From: Hymenobacter edaphi
Lineage (GTDB): Bacteria > Bacteroidota > Bacteroidia > Cytophagales > Hymenobacteraceae
NCBI RefSeq assembly: GCF_003258365.1
Contig: NZ_QHKM01000004.1
Location: 1 to 64,000, forward strand
Reading direction: 5' to 3'
Length of the DNA: 64,000 nucleotides
Part shown: one piece after another, positions 16,310 to 25,982 of the stretch
Layout: each line of letters begins with the position of its first letter
Numbering within the stretch: the first letter of the stretch is position 1
The notes under the pieces: model-generated
Database searches by the model: none
What the model was told of the DNA's origin: nothing
The model's input: only the letters and a program-made list of their open reading frames with translations
Translations under genes and position numbers: made by a program

Positions 16310-17812
16310 TTACGCCGCCGTGCTCTTCGGCCAGGTAAACACAAACGCCGCGCCCTGCCCGGCGGCCGATTCCACCCGGATGCTGCCGCGCTGCTCGTCG
16401 ATGATTTTCTTCACGATGCTGAGCCCGATGCCGGTGCTTTCGGCCGTGTGCCGGTCGCGCAGGGTCTGAAACATCAGGAAGATTTTCTCGTGGTATTCCG
16501 GCGCGATGCCCGGCCCGTCGTCCTGCACCCGAAACTCAAACTCGCGCTCCAGCACGCGGCAGCCCACCGTGATGATGCCCAAGCCGGTGTGGTGGTACTT
16601 CACCGCGTTCGAGAGCAGGTTGGTAAACACCTGCTGCAGGCTCAGGCGGTCGGTGACGAGGGTGGGCAGCGCATCGGGCAGGCGCAGCTCGAAGGTGGGC
16701 GGCACTACCAGGTCGGCCACGTCGTGCACGAGGCGCTCCACGTTCACTTCCTCCAGCTTCTGCTGGGTGCGGCCCACGCGGGCGTAGGCCAGCAGGCCGT
16801 TGATGAGGTCTTCGAGGCGGGCCAGGCGGCCCTTCATCATGCCGAAGTACTCCTGCATCTTGGGCGAGAGTTCGTGGCCCTGCTCGTCCTCAATCCACTT
16901 TACCACGGTGCTCACGCCGCGCAGCGGGGCCTTCAGGTCGTGCGAGGCCACGTAGGCAAACTGGTCCAGTTCGCGGTTGCGCTTTTCCAGCGCGCTGAAG
17001 GCCTCGTCCAGGGTCTGGGTCATGCGGTTGAGCGAGGAGGCCAGGTTGCCAAGGCTGTCCTGCTCCCGGTCGCTGATTTTCACCTTGTAGTCGCCCTGCA
17101 CCACCTGCTCGGCCAGGTGCTCGATGATGCCGATGCGCCGGGCCACGCTGGCGTTGGTGGCGGCCAGCTCGGTGCGCAGCTGCTCGTTGGCGCTGATTTC
17201 GATGCCCACGCGCCAGAACAGCCACAGCGTAACGACGATGGCCACCGCCGCCGAAAGCAGGATGACGGCCGGGGTGAGCGACTCGTACATTTCCTGGTCG
17301 GCGCTGCGCTCGGCCAGCAGGCTGAACTCGGCCGCCCGCGCCCGCGCCAGCAGCCGCTCAATGGCCCGCATCGACTGCCGGTCGGTATCGAGGGCCGTCT
17401 GGATGATGGCGTTGGAGCTGCCCACGGTGGTTTTGGTCAGCTCGCCGAACAGGCGCATTTCGGCGCTGATCATCGTGCCGAGCGTGTCCAGGCGCTGGGC
17501 CTGCACGGGGTTGTCGAGCACCAGCTGCCGGGCCTGCTCAAACTCGGTGTCCTCGCCGGTGCGGGCGGCTTCGTAGCTGCGCAGGTAGCTGGAGTCGCGG
17601 GTGAGCAGGAAGCCGCGCACGCCGGAACGGGCGTCTTTCAGGCGCAGCTCCACGTCCTTGAGCTGCTGCATCACGCGGTAGCTGTGCTCCACGCGGCCGG
17701 TGCGCCGGCTCAGCTGCTGAATGCTGATAAAAGCGGCCACGGCTGTGAGCAGCAGCACGCTGGCGGCAATGGCAAAGCCGATGTAAAGCTTGGTTTTGGT
17801 TTGCAGGGCCAT
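16310..17812 (-). CDS. CHASE3-domain sensor histidine kinase
   Basis: This 500-residue inner-membrane kinase has: TM1 (about residues 9-31), a periplasmic CHASE3 domain with RGFLLTRDSSYLRSY (about 35-175), TM2 (about 181-201), a HAMP linker (about 215-275), a HisKA domain with the phospho-accepting His in YVASHDLKAPLRG (about residue 291), and a HATPase domain with N box TNLLSNAVKYHH, G1 box DDGPGIAPEYHEKIF and G2 box STGIGLSIVKKI. The CHASE3 ligand is unknown. It should phosphorylate the CheY-like protein encoded just downstream. The ATG at 17812 is preferred over the overlapping TTG. Confidence 0.93.
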   Translation of the reverse strand: MALQTKTKLYIGFAIAASVLLLTAVAAFISIQQLSRRTGRVEHSYRVMQQLKDVELRLKDARSGVRGFLLTRDSSYLRSYEAARTGEDTEFEQARQLVLDNPVQAQRLDTLGTMISAEMRLFGELTKTTVGSSNAIIQTALDTDRQSMRAIERLLARARAAEFSLLAERSADQEMYESLTPAVILLSAAVAIVVTLWLFWRVGIEISANEQLRTELAATNASVARRIGIIEHLAEQVVQGDYKVKISDREQDSLGNLASSLNRMTQTLDEAFSALEKRNRELDQFAYVASHDLKAPLRGVSTVVKWIEDEQGHELSPKMQEYFGMMKGRLARLEDLINGLLAYARVGRTQQKLEEVNVERLVHDVADLVVPPTFELRLPDALPTLVTDRLSLQQVFTNLLSNAVKYHHTGLGIITVGCRVLEREFEFRVQDDGPGIAPEYHEKIFLMFQTLRDRHTAESTGIGLSIVKKIIDEQRGSIRVESAAGQGAAFVFTWPKSTAA

Positions 17813-17967
17813 CAACGGGAAGGCAATACGGCCCGCCGGGTGCCGGCCGTGCGCAAGATACGCAGGGGCCGCGCCCGCGTTGGGCCGGCGCCGGGCCCGG
17901 TGCGGCGGCGTATCTTCGCGGCCGCTGCGGGGCCGGGTGGCCCCGCCGGCACTGCCCCTTTCCCGCC

Positions 17968-18771
17968 ATGCCCGACCCGATCAGCAGCCCCCAGAATCCG
18001 CGCATCAAGGCCCTGGTGCGCCTGCAGCAGAAATCCGCCGAGCGCCGCCAGCAGGGCCTGACCATCGTCGAAGGCCTGCGCGAGCTGACCATTGCCCGCG
18101 CCGCCGGCATTGCGGTGCCCGCCGTGTACGTGTGCCCCGAGCTGCTGCCCGCCGCCGGCCAGCAGGAGCTGCGCCAGGCCCTGGCCGCCGACACCGAGTG
18201 GTTTGAGGTGTCGCGGGCGGTGTTCGAGAAGGTGGCCTACCGCGAGGGCTCCGACGGCGTGCTGGCCCTGGTGCGCGCCCCGCAGCGCCGCCTGCAGGAT
18301 CTGCCGCTGCCCCCGAATCCGCTGGTGCTGGTGCTGGAGGCCGTGGAAAAGCCCGGCAACCTCGGCGCCGTGCTCCGCACCGCCGACGCGGCCCAGGCCG
18401 ACGCCGTCATCGTGTGCGACCCGCGCACCGACCTCTACAACCCCAACGCCATCCGCAGCAGCATCGGCTGCGTGTTCACGGTGCCGGTGGTGGCCACCAC
18501 CCGCGAGGAGCTGCTGGGCTGGTGCCGCCAGCACGGCATCCGCACTTACGCCGCCGCCCTCACGCCCCAGGCCCGGCCCTACACCGACTACGACTTCCGC
18601 GGCCCCACCGCCCTGGTGATGGGCACCGAAGCCGATGGCCTCACCCCCGAGCTGATGCAGGCCTGCGACGAAACCATCATCATTCCCATGCGCGGCTACA
18701 TCGACTCGCTGAACGTGAGCACGGCCACCGCGGTGCTGGCCTTCGAAGCCGTGCGGCAGCGGCAGGGTTAG
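17968..18771 (+). CDS. SpoU/TrmH-family RNA 2'-O-methyltransferase
   Basis: This 267-residue SAM-dependent enzyme belongs to the SPOUT superfamily (knotted fold, homodimer). Its first 80 residues form the substrate-binding extension (SPQNPRIKALVRLQQKSAER, then IVEGLRELTIA), as in RlmB/TrmH-type proteins. The three family motifs are visible: LEAVEKPGNLGAVLRTADAA, MGTEADGLTPELM and IPMRGYIDSLNVSTATAVLA. It methylates a ribose in tRNA or 23S rRNA; which one cannot be decided from sequence. It is transcribed divergently from the CHASE3 kinase, with 155 bases between; TATCTTCG at about 17909 is a near-consensus promoter box for this gene. Confidence 0.9.
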   Translation: MPDPISSPQNPRIKALVRLQQKSAERRQQGLTIVEGLRELTIARAAGIAVPAVYVCPELLPAAGQQELRQALAADTEWFEVSRAVFEKVAYREGSDGVLALVRAPQRRLQDLPLPPNPLVLVLEAVEKPGNLGAVLRTADAAQADAVIVCDPRTDLYNPNAIRSSIGCVFTVPVVATTREELLGWCRQHGIRTYAAALTPQARPYTDYDFRGPTALVMGTEADGLTPELMQACDETIIIPMRGYIDSLNVSTATAVLAFEAVRQRQG

Positions 18772-18821
18772 CGGGCGGCTTCGGGGCGGTTGACAACAAG
18801 GCGGCGCGGCCGGAGCGCGCC

Positions 18822-19574
18822 TCAGCGGTTGGCTACCGGCTGCGAGCCTACCGTTTCCGGCTGCGCTTCCGATGGTGGTACGTGCGCCGGCCGTGCCTCA
18901 CCGGGCAGCCGCGGCCGGGCCGTGCGCCACACGCGCCAGCCGGCTGCCAGCAGCACCAGCAGGCCCGCCGCCATGGTGCCCAGCATCAGCCCGAACGAAA
19001 CCGGGTAGAGCAGGCTGCCGCCCACTACCACGCCCGCGCCCAGCCACCAGAGGATTTCGGAGCCCGCGGAGCCGGTACGCAGCGGCGCCTGCTGCAGGGC
19101 GGCCGGGTCGGCGGGCGGGTAGAGCAGCCACTTCAGGCGCGGGTAATCGTGCAGCAGCAGGCCCAGCGTGAGCACCAGGAAGCCCGTGACGAGGAAGGGC
19201 GTGCCCACCCAGTGCTGCGACCAGGTGAGGAAGATGATGTTCAGCCACATGGGCACCAGCAGCACCGCCCCGAGCAGGGCAAAGCGCCCCGTGAGCAGCA
19301 GCAGGCCGATGACCAGTTGGGCCACCCCGATAAATTGCCCAAAGATGACCAGCCCGTACCTGGCCAGAAATGCGTGGTTCACGGGCGGCCCCATCAGGCC
19401 CGGAATGTGGTTTTCGGTCAGCTTGTACAAGCCGCCGCTCAGCATCAGCGCGCCCAGCAGCAGCCGCGCCCCCATGACGTAGAGGCGGCGCAGCCAGCCG
19501 CCGGCCGGCAGGGCCACGGCCGTAGCCACGATGGGCAGCAGAATCATCAGGACGTAGAACACAGGGGTGGGCAT
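18822..19574 (-). CDS. DoxX-like membrane protein
   Basis: This 250-residue protein has about seven predicted membrane helices. The N-terminal two thirds resembles DoxX/DoxD-type proteins: RLLLGALMLSGGLYKLTE in helix 2, FGQFIGVAQLVIGLLLLTGRFALLGAVLL and MWLNIIFLTW; the C-terminus is a Pro/Arg-rich tail. The family is associated with quinone or respiratory-linked membrane complexes but function is generally unknown. Start at 19574 gives a signal-anchor type start (MPTPVFYVLMILLPIV); the upstream frame is shadow sequence. It converges with the TrmH gene. The next gene on the same strand upstream is nagA, 133 bases away. Confidence 0.72.
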   Translation of the reverse strand: MPTPVFYVLMILLPIVATAVALPAGGWLRRLYVMGARLLLGALMLSGGLYKLTENHIPGLMGPPVNHAFLARYGLVIFGQFIGVAQLVIGLLLLTGRFALLGAVLLVPMWLNIIFLTWSQHWVGTPFLVTGFLVLTLGLLLHDYPRLKWLLYPPADPAALQQAPLRTGSAGSEILWWLGAGVVVGGSLLYPVSFGLMLGTMAAGLLVLLAAGWRVWRTARPRLPGEARPAHVPPSEAQPETVGSQPVANR

Positions 19575-19707
19575 GGCAGGGGCGCAGGGTGCAGCGCAAA
19601 GGAACGCCGCTGCGGCTCGTTGGTCAACCGCATGTGCATGTGGTGGGCGCTGCGCCGGCGTGCCAACCGGGCCGCAGCGGGCAGCCGCCGACTGCGGCAC
19701 GGCCGGC

Positions 19708-20844
19708 TCAGGCGCCCGGCTCGGTCCAGCGCAGCTCCCCGTTCAGCACCACGCCGTGGGGGCGGAAGTCGGCATCGAACAGGCTCAGGCTGGCCTGGTA
19801 GCCCGGCGCGATGCGGCCCAGCTCGTGGTCGAGGCCCAGCACGCGGGCAGGATAGAGGGTGGCCATGCGCAGGGCCTCGCTCAGCTCGATACCCGCGTGC
19901 AGCACGCAGTTCTGCACGGCCTGCAGCATGGTCAGCGCCGAGCCGGCCAGGGTGCCCTGCTCGTCCACGAACCGATTGCCGGCGCGGCGGAAGCGGTAGG
20001 CGCCCTCGGGGCTTTCCTCCACCGCGTCGGTGATGAGAAACAGCCGCTCGCGCAGCAGCTTGTGGCTGATGCGCAGGGCCGCGAAGTCGCAGTGCAGGCC
20101 GTCGGCAATGATGCTGGCCGCGGCGGCCGCGTCGTCGTACACGGCGCCCACCAGGCCCGGCTCCCGGCTGGTCAAGGCCGACATGGCGTTAAACAAATGC
20201 GTGGCCGCCCCGAAGCCCTGCCGGAACCCCCGTTGCGCCTCGCCGAACGTGGCCGCCGAATGCCCCGCCGACAGCACCACGCCCGCCGCCCGCAGCCGCG
20301 CCACGGCGGCCGTGGAGGCCACTTCGGGCGCCATCGTCACCAGCCGCAGCAGCCCCGGCCCCACGGCCAGCCACCGCTCGATTTCGGCCAGGTCGGGCTC
20401 CCGGATGAACTCCGCCTGGTGCGCGCCCTTCTTCGCGGGGTTGATGAACGGACCTTCCAGGTGCACGCCCAGCAGGCCGGTGCCGGGCGTGGCGCTGCGG
20501 TAGGCGTGGGCGGCGCGCAGGGCCTGCAGCATCAGGTCCGGGGCGTTGGTGGGCATGGTGGCCACGAAATGCGTGGTGCCCTGCTGCCGGAATACTTCCT
20601 CCAGGCGGGCCAGCGTGGCCGGGGTGGGGTGGGTGGAGAAGAGCACCCCGCCGCCGCCGTACACCTGCAAATCCAGCAGCCCCGGCGCCACCCGCAGGCC
20701 GCGGGCATCCTGGCGGGGCACCTCGGCGGGCAGCTCGGCGGCGGGCAGCACCGCCTCGATGCGGCCCTGGCTGATGAGCACGGCGTGGTCGGTGAGCGTG
20801 GTCGAGCCGGTGTAAAAGGAAGCGTTGGTGAGGGCGTAGCGCAT
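19708..20844 (-). CDS. nagA: N-acetylglucosamine-6-phosphate deacetylase
   Basis: This 378-residue amidohydrolase removes acetate from GlcNAc-6-phosphate, feeding peptidoglycan and chitin sugars into glucosamine-6-phosphate. It has the family motifs GVHLEGPFINPAKKGAH (metal-binding Glu), VLSAGHSAATF (His), TRHLFNAM-like ATHLFNAMSAL with REPGLVGA, and the catalytic Asp in LFLITDAVEESPEG. Length is normal. The start at 20844 (MRYALTNASFYTG) is preferred over the long upstream extension, which would read through the acylphosphatase promoter region. The acylphosphatase gene is divergent. No nagB or transporter is nearby, so this looks like a lone salvage gene. Confidence 0.92.
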   Translation of the reverse strand: MRYALTNASFYTGSTTLTDHAVLISQGRIEAVLPAAELPAEVPRQDARGLRVAPGLLDLQVYGGGGVLFSTHPTPATLARLEEVFRQQGTTHFVATMPTNAPDLMLQALRAAHAYRSATPGTGLLGVHLEGPFINPAKKGAHQAEFIREPDLAEIERWLAVGPGLLRLVTMAPEVASTAAVARLRAAGVVLSAGHSAATFGEAQRGFRQGFGAATHLFNAMSALTSREPGLVGAVYDDAAAAASIIADGLHCDFAALRISHKLLRERLFLITDAVEESPEGAYRFRRAGNRFVDEQGTLAGSALTMLQAVQNCVLHAGIELSEALRMATLYPARVLGLDHELGRIAPGYQASLSLFDADFRPHGVVLNGELRWTEPGA

Positions 20845-20986
20845 GACAACAGGGGAAAAACAGCAACCGGCACCGACGATTGGGGCCAGCGCCTCGTACA
20901 GGGCCCGACGGGCAGCAGCGGAAACTGCGCCTAAAATTGAACAGATTCGGCCGTTTGCCCCCGCGCCGCGCCCATCCCGCCTGGCT

Positions 20987-21262
20987 ATGTCCCCCGAACA
21001 CCGCACTTTCCACATTCACGGCCGCGTGCAGGGCGTGTTTTTCCGGCAGTCGGCCAAGCAGGAGGCCGAGCGCCTCGGCCTGCACGGCTACGCCCAAAAC
21101 AATGCCGACGCCACCGTCACCATCGAAGCCGAAGGGCCGGCCGAGGCCCTGGCGGCGCTGGAAAGCTGGTGCCGGCACGGCCCGCCGCAGGCCCGGGTGG
21201 ATAGGGTAGAGGCCCAGGCGGGCGCAGTGCAGGGATTCACGAGTTTCGAAATTCGCCGCTGA
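20987..21262 (+). CDS. acyP: Acylphosphatase
   Basis: This 91-residue enzyme cleaves acyl phosphates. The catalytic loop GRVQGVFFRQSAKQEA with its Arg (phosphate binding) and the downstream Asn in GYAQNNADATVTIEAEG (orienting the water) are both present, in a ferredoxin-like fold of normal length. The ATG at 20987 matches the family N-terminus (MSPEHRTFHIHGRVQG); the upstream frame would overlap nagA's upstream region. It is divergent from nagA by 142 bases and 35 bases before the lipoprotein gene, which may be co-transcribed. Confidence 0.92.
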   Translation: MSPEHRTFHIHGRVQGVFFRQSAKQEAERLGLHGYAQNNADATVTIEAEGPAEALAALESWCRHGPPQARVDRVEAQAGAVQGFTSFEIRR

Positions 21263-21297
21263 GCGGGACGCTCCGCCCGTTATTATCCCGCTGTGCC

Positions 21298-22266
21298 ATG
21301 TTGCTACGCGCCCCTGCTGCCGTGTTTTCCCTGCTGCTGCTGGCCTGCACCGCGCCCACGGAGCCGGCCGGCCAGGCTCCCGCGGTGGCCCCACCTTCGT
21401 CCGAGTTTCAGCGCTACTGGTACGCCGGCCAGGCCGAGTTGAGCCGCTACCGCCTCAGCCAGAGCCGCTACGATGCTCTGCACCCAGGCGAGGCAGTATT
21501 GGTGTTCGTGACGGAAGACTTTCTGCCCCGCCAGCAAGTGAAGTACGAGGGCGCCCCAACCCGCGAAAAGCCGGTTTCGGTGCTGAAAATGAACCAGCTG
21601 CGCCGCTTCACCACCGGCCTCTACGACTACTCCGTCAACACCTCGGTGTTTACGCCCGTGGCCGGCCCGGGCACGCTCAAGGTGGTGACGACCGTGCAGG
21701 ACTGGTGCGGGCAGACCTTCACCCAGCTCAACCGCCGCGGCACGGGCTACCAACTCGAAGCGCGCTCTTACTTTCAGCCGGAAGCCGACCAGGACGTGAA
21801 GCTGCCCGCGGCTCTGCTCGAAGACGAGCTGTGGACGCGCCTGCGCATCGGCCCCGACCAATTGCCCCAGGGCGAAATCCAGCTGATTCCGGGCACCGTG
21901 GCCAGCCGCCTGCGCCACCGCCCGCTGCGCCCCGAAACGGCCACGGCCACGTTAGCCGCCTATTCCGGCCCCGATTTTCAGTCCAGCCAGCCCGGCGGCG
22001 CGCTGCGGGCTTATACCCTGCGCTACGCCGCCGGCGGCCGCACGCTGCGCATCGTGTTTGAGGCCGCGTTTCCCTACCTCATTGCCGGTTGGGAAGACAG
22101 CTACGACGGCCAGATGCAGCTCAGCGGCCAGACGCTGGGTAGCAAAAAAGTGCTAACCACCCGCGCCGTGCGCACCCACACCCTGCGCTCCGACTACTGG
22201 CAGCGCCACCAGCCCGCCGACAGCACCCTGCGCCACCAACTGGGCGTAACGGGCTTCGGTAGGTAA
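21298..22266 (+). CDS. Probable lipoprotein of unknown function (Bacteroidota family)
   Basis: This 322-residue protein starts with a lipoprotein signal (FSLLLLACTAP with the lipobox Cys at about residue 17). The mature part is about 300 residues and contains EFQRYWYAGQAELSRYRLSQ, VTEDFLPRQQVKYEG, SVLKMNQLRRFTTGLYDYS and QDWCGQTFTQLNRRG, a pattern I associate with a conserved Bacteroidota family of unknown function that databases have sometimes mislabelled as septum inhibitor Maf; it has no Maf nucleotide-pyrophosphatase motif. Likely anchored in the outer membrane. It directly follows acyP. Confidence 0.75.
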   Translation: MLLRAPAAVFSLLLLACTAPTEPAGQAPAVAPPSSEFQRYWYAGQAELSRYRLSQSRYDALHPGEAVLVFVTEDFLPRQQVKYEGAPTREKPVSVLKMNQLRRFTTGLYDYSVNTSVFTPVAGPGTLKVVTTVQDWCGQTFTQLNRRGTGYQLEARSYFQPEADQDVKLPAALLEDELWTRLRIGPDQLPQGEIQLIPGTVASRLRHRPLRPETATATLAAYSGPDFQSSQPGGALRAYTLRYAAGGRTLRIVFEAAFPYLIAGWEDSYDGQMQLSGQTLGSKKVLTTRAVRTHTLRSDYWQRHQPADSTLRHQLGVTGFGR

Positions 22267-22307
22267 GCCCGGCTGTGCTAAGCTGCCCACACCCGACGCT
22301 GGGCGGC

Positions 22308-23177
22308 TCATTGCTTCTGCACGCGGCGGGTGAAGCTGCCCTGCGGCGTCTCGACGCGCAGCAGGTAGAGGCCCGCCGGCAGGCCGCTGAGCGGCAGCTG
22401 GGCAGGCCGGCCGCCGGCCAGCTCCACGGGCGCCGCCACCGCCCGGCCAAGGTTGTCGAGCAGGGTGGCGCGGGCTGCGCCGCCCGCGGGGGGCTGAATG
22501 GTGAGCTGCTCGCCGGCCGGCACCGGGTACACCTGCCAGGCCGCCGCCTGCTGGGCCGGCAGGGCGGCCAAGGGTACAGCCTGCAAGGCGTAGGCGTCTA
22601 CCTGGAAATGAGACGAAAATAGATCGAGCATCGTGAGGCGCACCCAGCCGTAGCGCCACGCGTTGCCGGCCCGCATCCGTAGGGCAAGGTATTTCGTGTT
22701 TGGAGGTGTGTAGGTGGCAAAAGGAGTAGCATGAGGCCCAAATCCTCCCGTATGTGCAGTTAAGGTGGTGCTGGCCTGAGTCCGATTACTCCAGAATCTA
22801 TTTACACCATACCCAGGCTGAAAAGTAGCCTCTACCAGTGGCTGGCCTGCTCCGAAAGCGGATGGATAGATTTCACTAATTATTTCAACGTCCATGTGGC
22901 TTAAATAAACTCTAGTAGTGCTAGTGCTATACCGCGTTCCAACTGAATACGAAGCCTCAAATACCAGGTCCGTCCGGCCATCCTGATCCACATCCAGTGA
23001 GTCCCGGTCGTTTGGTGAGCCGGATGGGCGATGAATGTCAAGGGCCGGCGAAAGAACCACGTGCTGCAGCCCGGCCGTCTGGCCCGCCAGGACCGGCGTA
23101 GAGGTCTGAGCAGTGGCCGAAACCGCCAGCAGGCACAGGGGGAGCAACAAGCTCGCAGAAGGGTAAAAACGACGCAT
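22308..23177 (-). CDS. Secreted protein with type IX secretion sorting domain
   Basis: This 289-residue protein has a signal peptide (MRRFYPSASLLLPLCLLAVSATAQ) and a C-terminal T9SS type A sorting domain: VYPVPAGEQLTIQPP, then LLDNLGRAVAAPVEL, LPLSGLPAGLYLLRVETPQG and a final basic RRVQKQ. Such domains direct proteins across the outer membrane and onto the cell surface or gliding machinery. The middle (DVDQDGRTDLVFEAS, a calcium-binding DxDxDG motif; GNAWRYGWVRLTML) has no recognised enzymatic motif. Its DNA is more AT-rich than the flanks (22.7-23.0 kb), with ATAAATAG-like codons, hinting at relaxed selection or transfer. Converges with the lipoprotein gene. Confidence 0.85.
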   Translation of the reverse strand: MRRFYPSASLLLPLCLLAVSATAQTSTPVLAGQTAGLQHVVLSPALDIHRPSGSPNDRDSLDVDQDGRTDLVFEASYSVGTRYSTSTTRVYLSHMDVEIISEIYPSAFGAGQPLVEATFQPGYGVNRFWSNRTQASTTLTAHTGGFGPHATPFATYTPPNTKYLALRMRAGNAWRYGWVRLTMLDLFSSHFQVDAYALQAVPLAALPAQQAAAWQVYPVPAGEQLTIQPPAGGAARATLLDNLGRAVAAPVELAGGRPAQLPLSGLPAGLYLLRVETPQGSFTRRVQKQ

Positions 23178-23350
23178 ACAAACTGACTTGGACGTGAATA
23201 ATAGAACTGCGCGCGGGCCGGGCCCTCAACCGCTGGCTAAAAGCCGCGCGTAAGCAAATACGCTGTTTTCCAACAGCAAAAGCAACCGCCCGAGGCAATG
23301 GTAATGCATCCGCAACTGCCAACCGTACAAGCTGGAACCGGCCGGAAATG

Positions 23351-23380
23351 AAAACGGCGCGACCGAAGCCGCGCCGTTTC
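23351..23380 (-). terminator. Terminator after typA
   Basis: AAACGGCGCG (about 23352-23361) pairs with CGCGCCGTTT (about 23370-23379) around a short loop; on the minus strand the right side ends in TTTT. It lies 29 bases beyond the typA stop codon. Confidence 0.8.
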
Positions 23381-23408
23381 CTGCGAATAACAAACAACCA
23401 ACGAAGAA

Positions 23409-25217
23409 TTAGTCGGCCTTCTTGGCCGAGCGCAGACGCTCGTTTTCGTCCAGCAGGATTTTGCGCATCCGGATCGACTTGGGCGTCACTTCCAGGTACT
23501 CGTCCTTCTGGATGTATTCCATGGCGTCTTCCAGCGAGAACTGGCGCTTGGGCTGAATCTTCACGTTTTCATCCGAGCCCGAGGCGCGCATGTTCGTGAG
23601 CTTCTTGCCCTTCTGGATGTTGATGGTCAAATCGTTCGGGCGGGTATGCTCGCCGATAACCTGGCCGCCGTACACTTCCTCGCCCGGGTCCACGAAGAAC
23701 TCGCCGCGGTCCTGCATCTTGTCGATGGTGTAAGCCGTGCCGGGGCCGCTTTCCATCGAGATGAGCGAACCGCTGATGCGGCCGGGGATGGTGCCTTTGT
23801 AGGGCTCATAATCCTGGAAGCGGTGGTTCATGATGGCCTCACCGGCGGTGGCGGTCAGCACGTTGTTGCGCAGGCCGATCAGGCCGCGCGACGGGATGTT
23901 GAACTCCAGGTGCTGCAGGTCGCCCTTGGGCTCCATGATGGTCAACTCGCCCTTGCGCATGGTCACCAGCTCGATAACCTTACCGGCGGTTTCCTCCGGC
24001 ACGTCCACCACGAGGTGCTCGATGGGCTCCAGACGGTCGCCGTTTTCGTCCTCCTTGTAGAGCACCTGCGGCTGGCCTACCTGCAGCTCGTAGCCTTCGC
24101 GGCGCATCGTCTCGATGAGTACCGACAAGTGAAGGATACCGCGGCCATACACCAGGAAGGTGTCTTCGCGGTCGGTTTCCTGCACGCGCAGGGCCAGGTT
24201 TTTCTCGGTTTCCTTGTACAGACGGTCGCGCAGGTGGCGCGAGGTCACAAACTTGCCTTCCTTGCCGAAGAACGGCGAGTTATTGATGGTGAACAGCATG
24301 TTCATCGTCGGCTCGTCGATGCTGATGCGGGTCAGCGCCTCCGGGTTGTCGGCGTCGGCGAGGGTGTCGCCGATGTCGAAGCCTTCGATACCGGTCACGG
24401 CGCAGATTTCACCGGCCGATACCGACGAAACCTTGGCTTTGCCGAGGCCTTCGAATACCTGCAGCTCCTTGATCTTCACCTTCTTGATGGTGCCATCGGC
24501 CTTCATCAGGCTCATGTTGGTGCCTTCGGTGAGGGTGCCGCGCTGTACGCGCCCGATGGCAATCCGGCCCACGAAGGCCGAGTAGTCCAGCGAGGTTACC
24601 TGCATCTGCGGGGTGCCTTCGTAGAACGGCGCCGGCGGGATGGAGGCAATAACGGCGTCGAGCAGCGGGGTGATGTCCTCGGTCTTCTGTTTCCAGTCGG
24701 TGCTCATCCAGCCCTGCTTCGAGGAGCCGTACAGGGTCACGAAGTCCAGCTGGTCTTCGGTGGCGCCGAGGTTGAACATCAGGTCGAATACCTGCTCGTG
24801 CACCTCGTCGGGGCGGCAGTTTTCCTTGTCGACTTTATTCACCACCACGATGGGCTTCAAACCCAGGTCGATGGCTTTGCCGAGCACGAAACGGGTCTGG
24901 GGCATGGCGCCTTCGAAGGCGTCGACGAGCAGCAGCACGCCGTCGGCCATCTTCAGCACGCGCTCCACCTCGCCGCCGAAGTCGGCGTGACCCGGGGTGT
25001 CGATGATGTTGATTTTAACGTCTTTGTAGCGAACCGATACGTTCTTCGAGACGATGGTAATGCCACGTTCCCGCTCCAGGTCGTTGTTGTCCAGGATCAG
25101 GTCGTCGAAGTGCTGGTGCTCCGAGAAGAGCTTCGAGGCGTGGATGATCTTGTCCACGAGCGTAGTCTTGCCGTGGTCAACGTGAGCGATAATGGCGATG
25201 TTGCGGATGTTCTGCAT
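23409..25217 (-). CDS. typA: Ribosome-associated GTPase TypA/BipA
   Basis: This 602-residue translational GTPase has the full EF-G-like layout: P-loop [14 protein letters not shown], switch [17 protein letters not shown] guanine-specificity motif, beta-barrel domain 2, then the BipA-specific C-terminal domain ([22 protein letters not shown]). It binds 70S ribosomes and assists 50S assembly at low temperature or stress. Length and every motif are normal. A minus-strand TACCTTTG box at 25237-25244 is 20 bases ahead of the start codon. Followed by a terminator, so it is monocistronic. Confidence 0.97.
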   Translation of the reverse strand: MQNIRNIAIIAHVDHGKTTLVDKIIHASKLFSEHQHFDDLILDNNDLERERGITIVSKNVSVRYKDVKINIIDTPGHADFGGEVERVLKMADGVLLLVDAFEGAMPQTRFVLGKAIDLGLKPIVVVNKVDKENCRPDEVHEQVFDLMFNLGATEDQLDFVTLYGSSKQGWMSTDWKQKTEDITPLLDAVIASIPPAPFYEGTPQMQVTSLDYSAFVGRIAIGRVQRGTLTEGTNMSLMKADGTIKKVKIKELQVFEGLGKAKVSSVSAGEICAVTGIEGFDIGDTLADADNPEALTRISIDEPTMNMLFTINNSPFFGKEGKFVTSRHLRDRLYKETEKNLALRVQETDREDTFLVYGRGILHLSVLIETMRREGYELQVGQPQVLYKEDENGDRLEPIEHLVVDVPEETAGKVIELVTMRKGELTIMEPKGDLQHLEFNIPSRGLIGLRNNVLTATAGEAIMNHRFQDYEPYKGTIPGRISGSLISMESGPGTAYTIDKMQDRGEFFVDPGEEVYGGQVIGEHTRPNDLTINIQKGKKLTNMRASGSDENVKIQPKRQFSLEDAMEYIQKDEYLEVTPKSIRMRKILLDENERLRSAKKAD

Positions 25218-25236
25218 GAGAGCGGTTTTGCGGGTG

Positions 25237-25244
25237 CAAAGGTA
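25237..25244 (-). promoter_or_regulatory. -7 box TACCTTTG before typA
   Basis: Exact TAnnTTTG on the minus strand, 20 bases before the typA start codon. A TTTG lies only 14 bases further upstream, closer than the usual 19-21. Confidence 0.6.
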
Positions 25245-25401
25245 CGGAATGTTTTGCGCAAATGCTTGTTACCCTTAATGTTTCAGGGCAAACCGTACTG
25301 GGGCTTAGCCTCGTAGGTTAGCCGAACAAATCGAAAAGCCCTTGCGTTCTGCTGCTGGCCCGCTGTTTTTCCCCGGGCTTTATCCCCGCCGACCTCCGCT
25401 T

Positions 25402-25974
25402 ATGAAAACCGCCTCCCTGCTCCTTAGCCTGCTGTGCCTGACCACCTTGCCGGCCTGCTCGCAGAACCGGAAAACGGCCGAACCCACCGGCCCCAACCCG
25501 CCCAACGCCAAAGTCACCGGCCAGACGGCCGCCACCAAAGATTATCCCAAGGCCCAGCCCGTGACCGGCAAGCCCGACGAGTTTCCCATTCGCAAAACCG
25601 ATGCGCAGTGGAAAGCCCAGCTCACGCCCGATCAGTACTACATCCTGCGCCAGCAGGGCACCGAGCGGCCCTTCACCGGCAAGTACCACGACAACCACGA
25701 GTCGGGCCGCTACTACTGCGCCGCCGACCACAACCTGCTGTTCTACAGCACCGAGAAGTTTGAGTCGGGCACGGGCTGGCCGAGCTTCTGGGCGCCGGCC
25801 ACCAACCAGAGCGTGAAAGTGACCGGCGACAACTCGCTGGGCATGAGCCGCGACGAAATCCTGTGCGCCAAGTGCGGCGGCCACCTTGGCCACGTGTTCA
25901 ACGACGGCCCCAAGCCCACCGGCCTGCGCTACTGCATGGACGGCAACGCACTGGTGTTCGAGAAAAGCAAGTAA
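25402..25974 (+). CDS. msrB: Methionine-R-sulfoxide reductase, lipoprotein form
   Basis: This 190-residue protein reduces methionine-R-sulfoxide in oxidised proteins. A lipoprotein signal ([16 protein letters not shown], Cys at about residue 18) puts it in the periplasm or outer membrane; the MsrB domain starts at about residue 60 ([14 protein letters not shown]). The catalytic Cys is in [13 protein letters not shown] and the substrate loop GTGWPSF is present. The first zinc CxxC pair is incomplete: YYCAADH has one Cys with Asp in the second place, while the second pair (CAKCGGH) is intact. So zinc binding may be altered. The start at 25402 is where the signal peptide begins. Confidence 0.9.
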   Translation: MKTASLLLSLLCLTTLPACSQNRKTAEPTGPNPPNAKVTGQTAATKDYPKAQPVTGKPDEFPIRKTDAQWKAQLTPDQYYILRQQGTERPFTGKYHDNHESGRYYCAADHNLLFYSTEKFESGTGWPSFWAPATNQSVKVTGDNSLGMSRDEILCAKCGGHLGHVFNDGPKPTGLRYCMDGNALVFEKSK

Positions 25975-25982
25975 CCGCCTGA

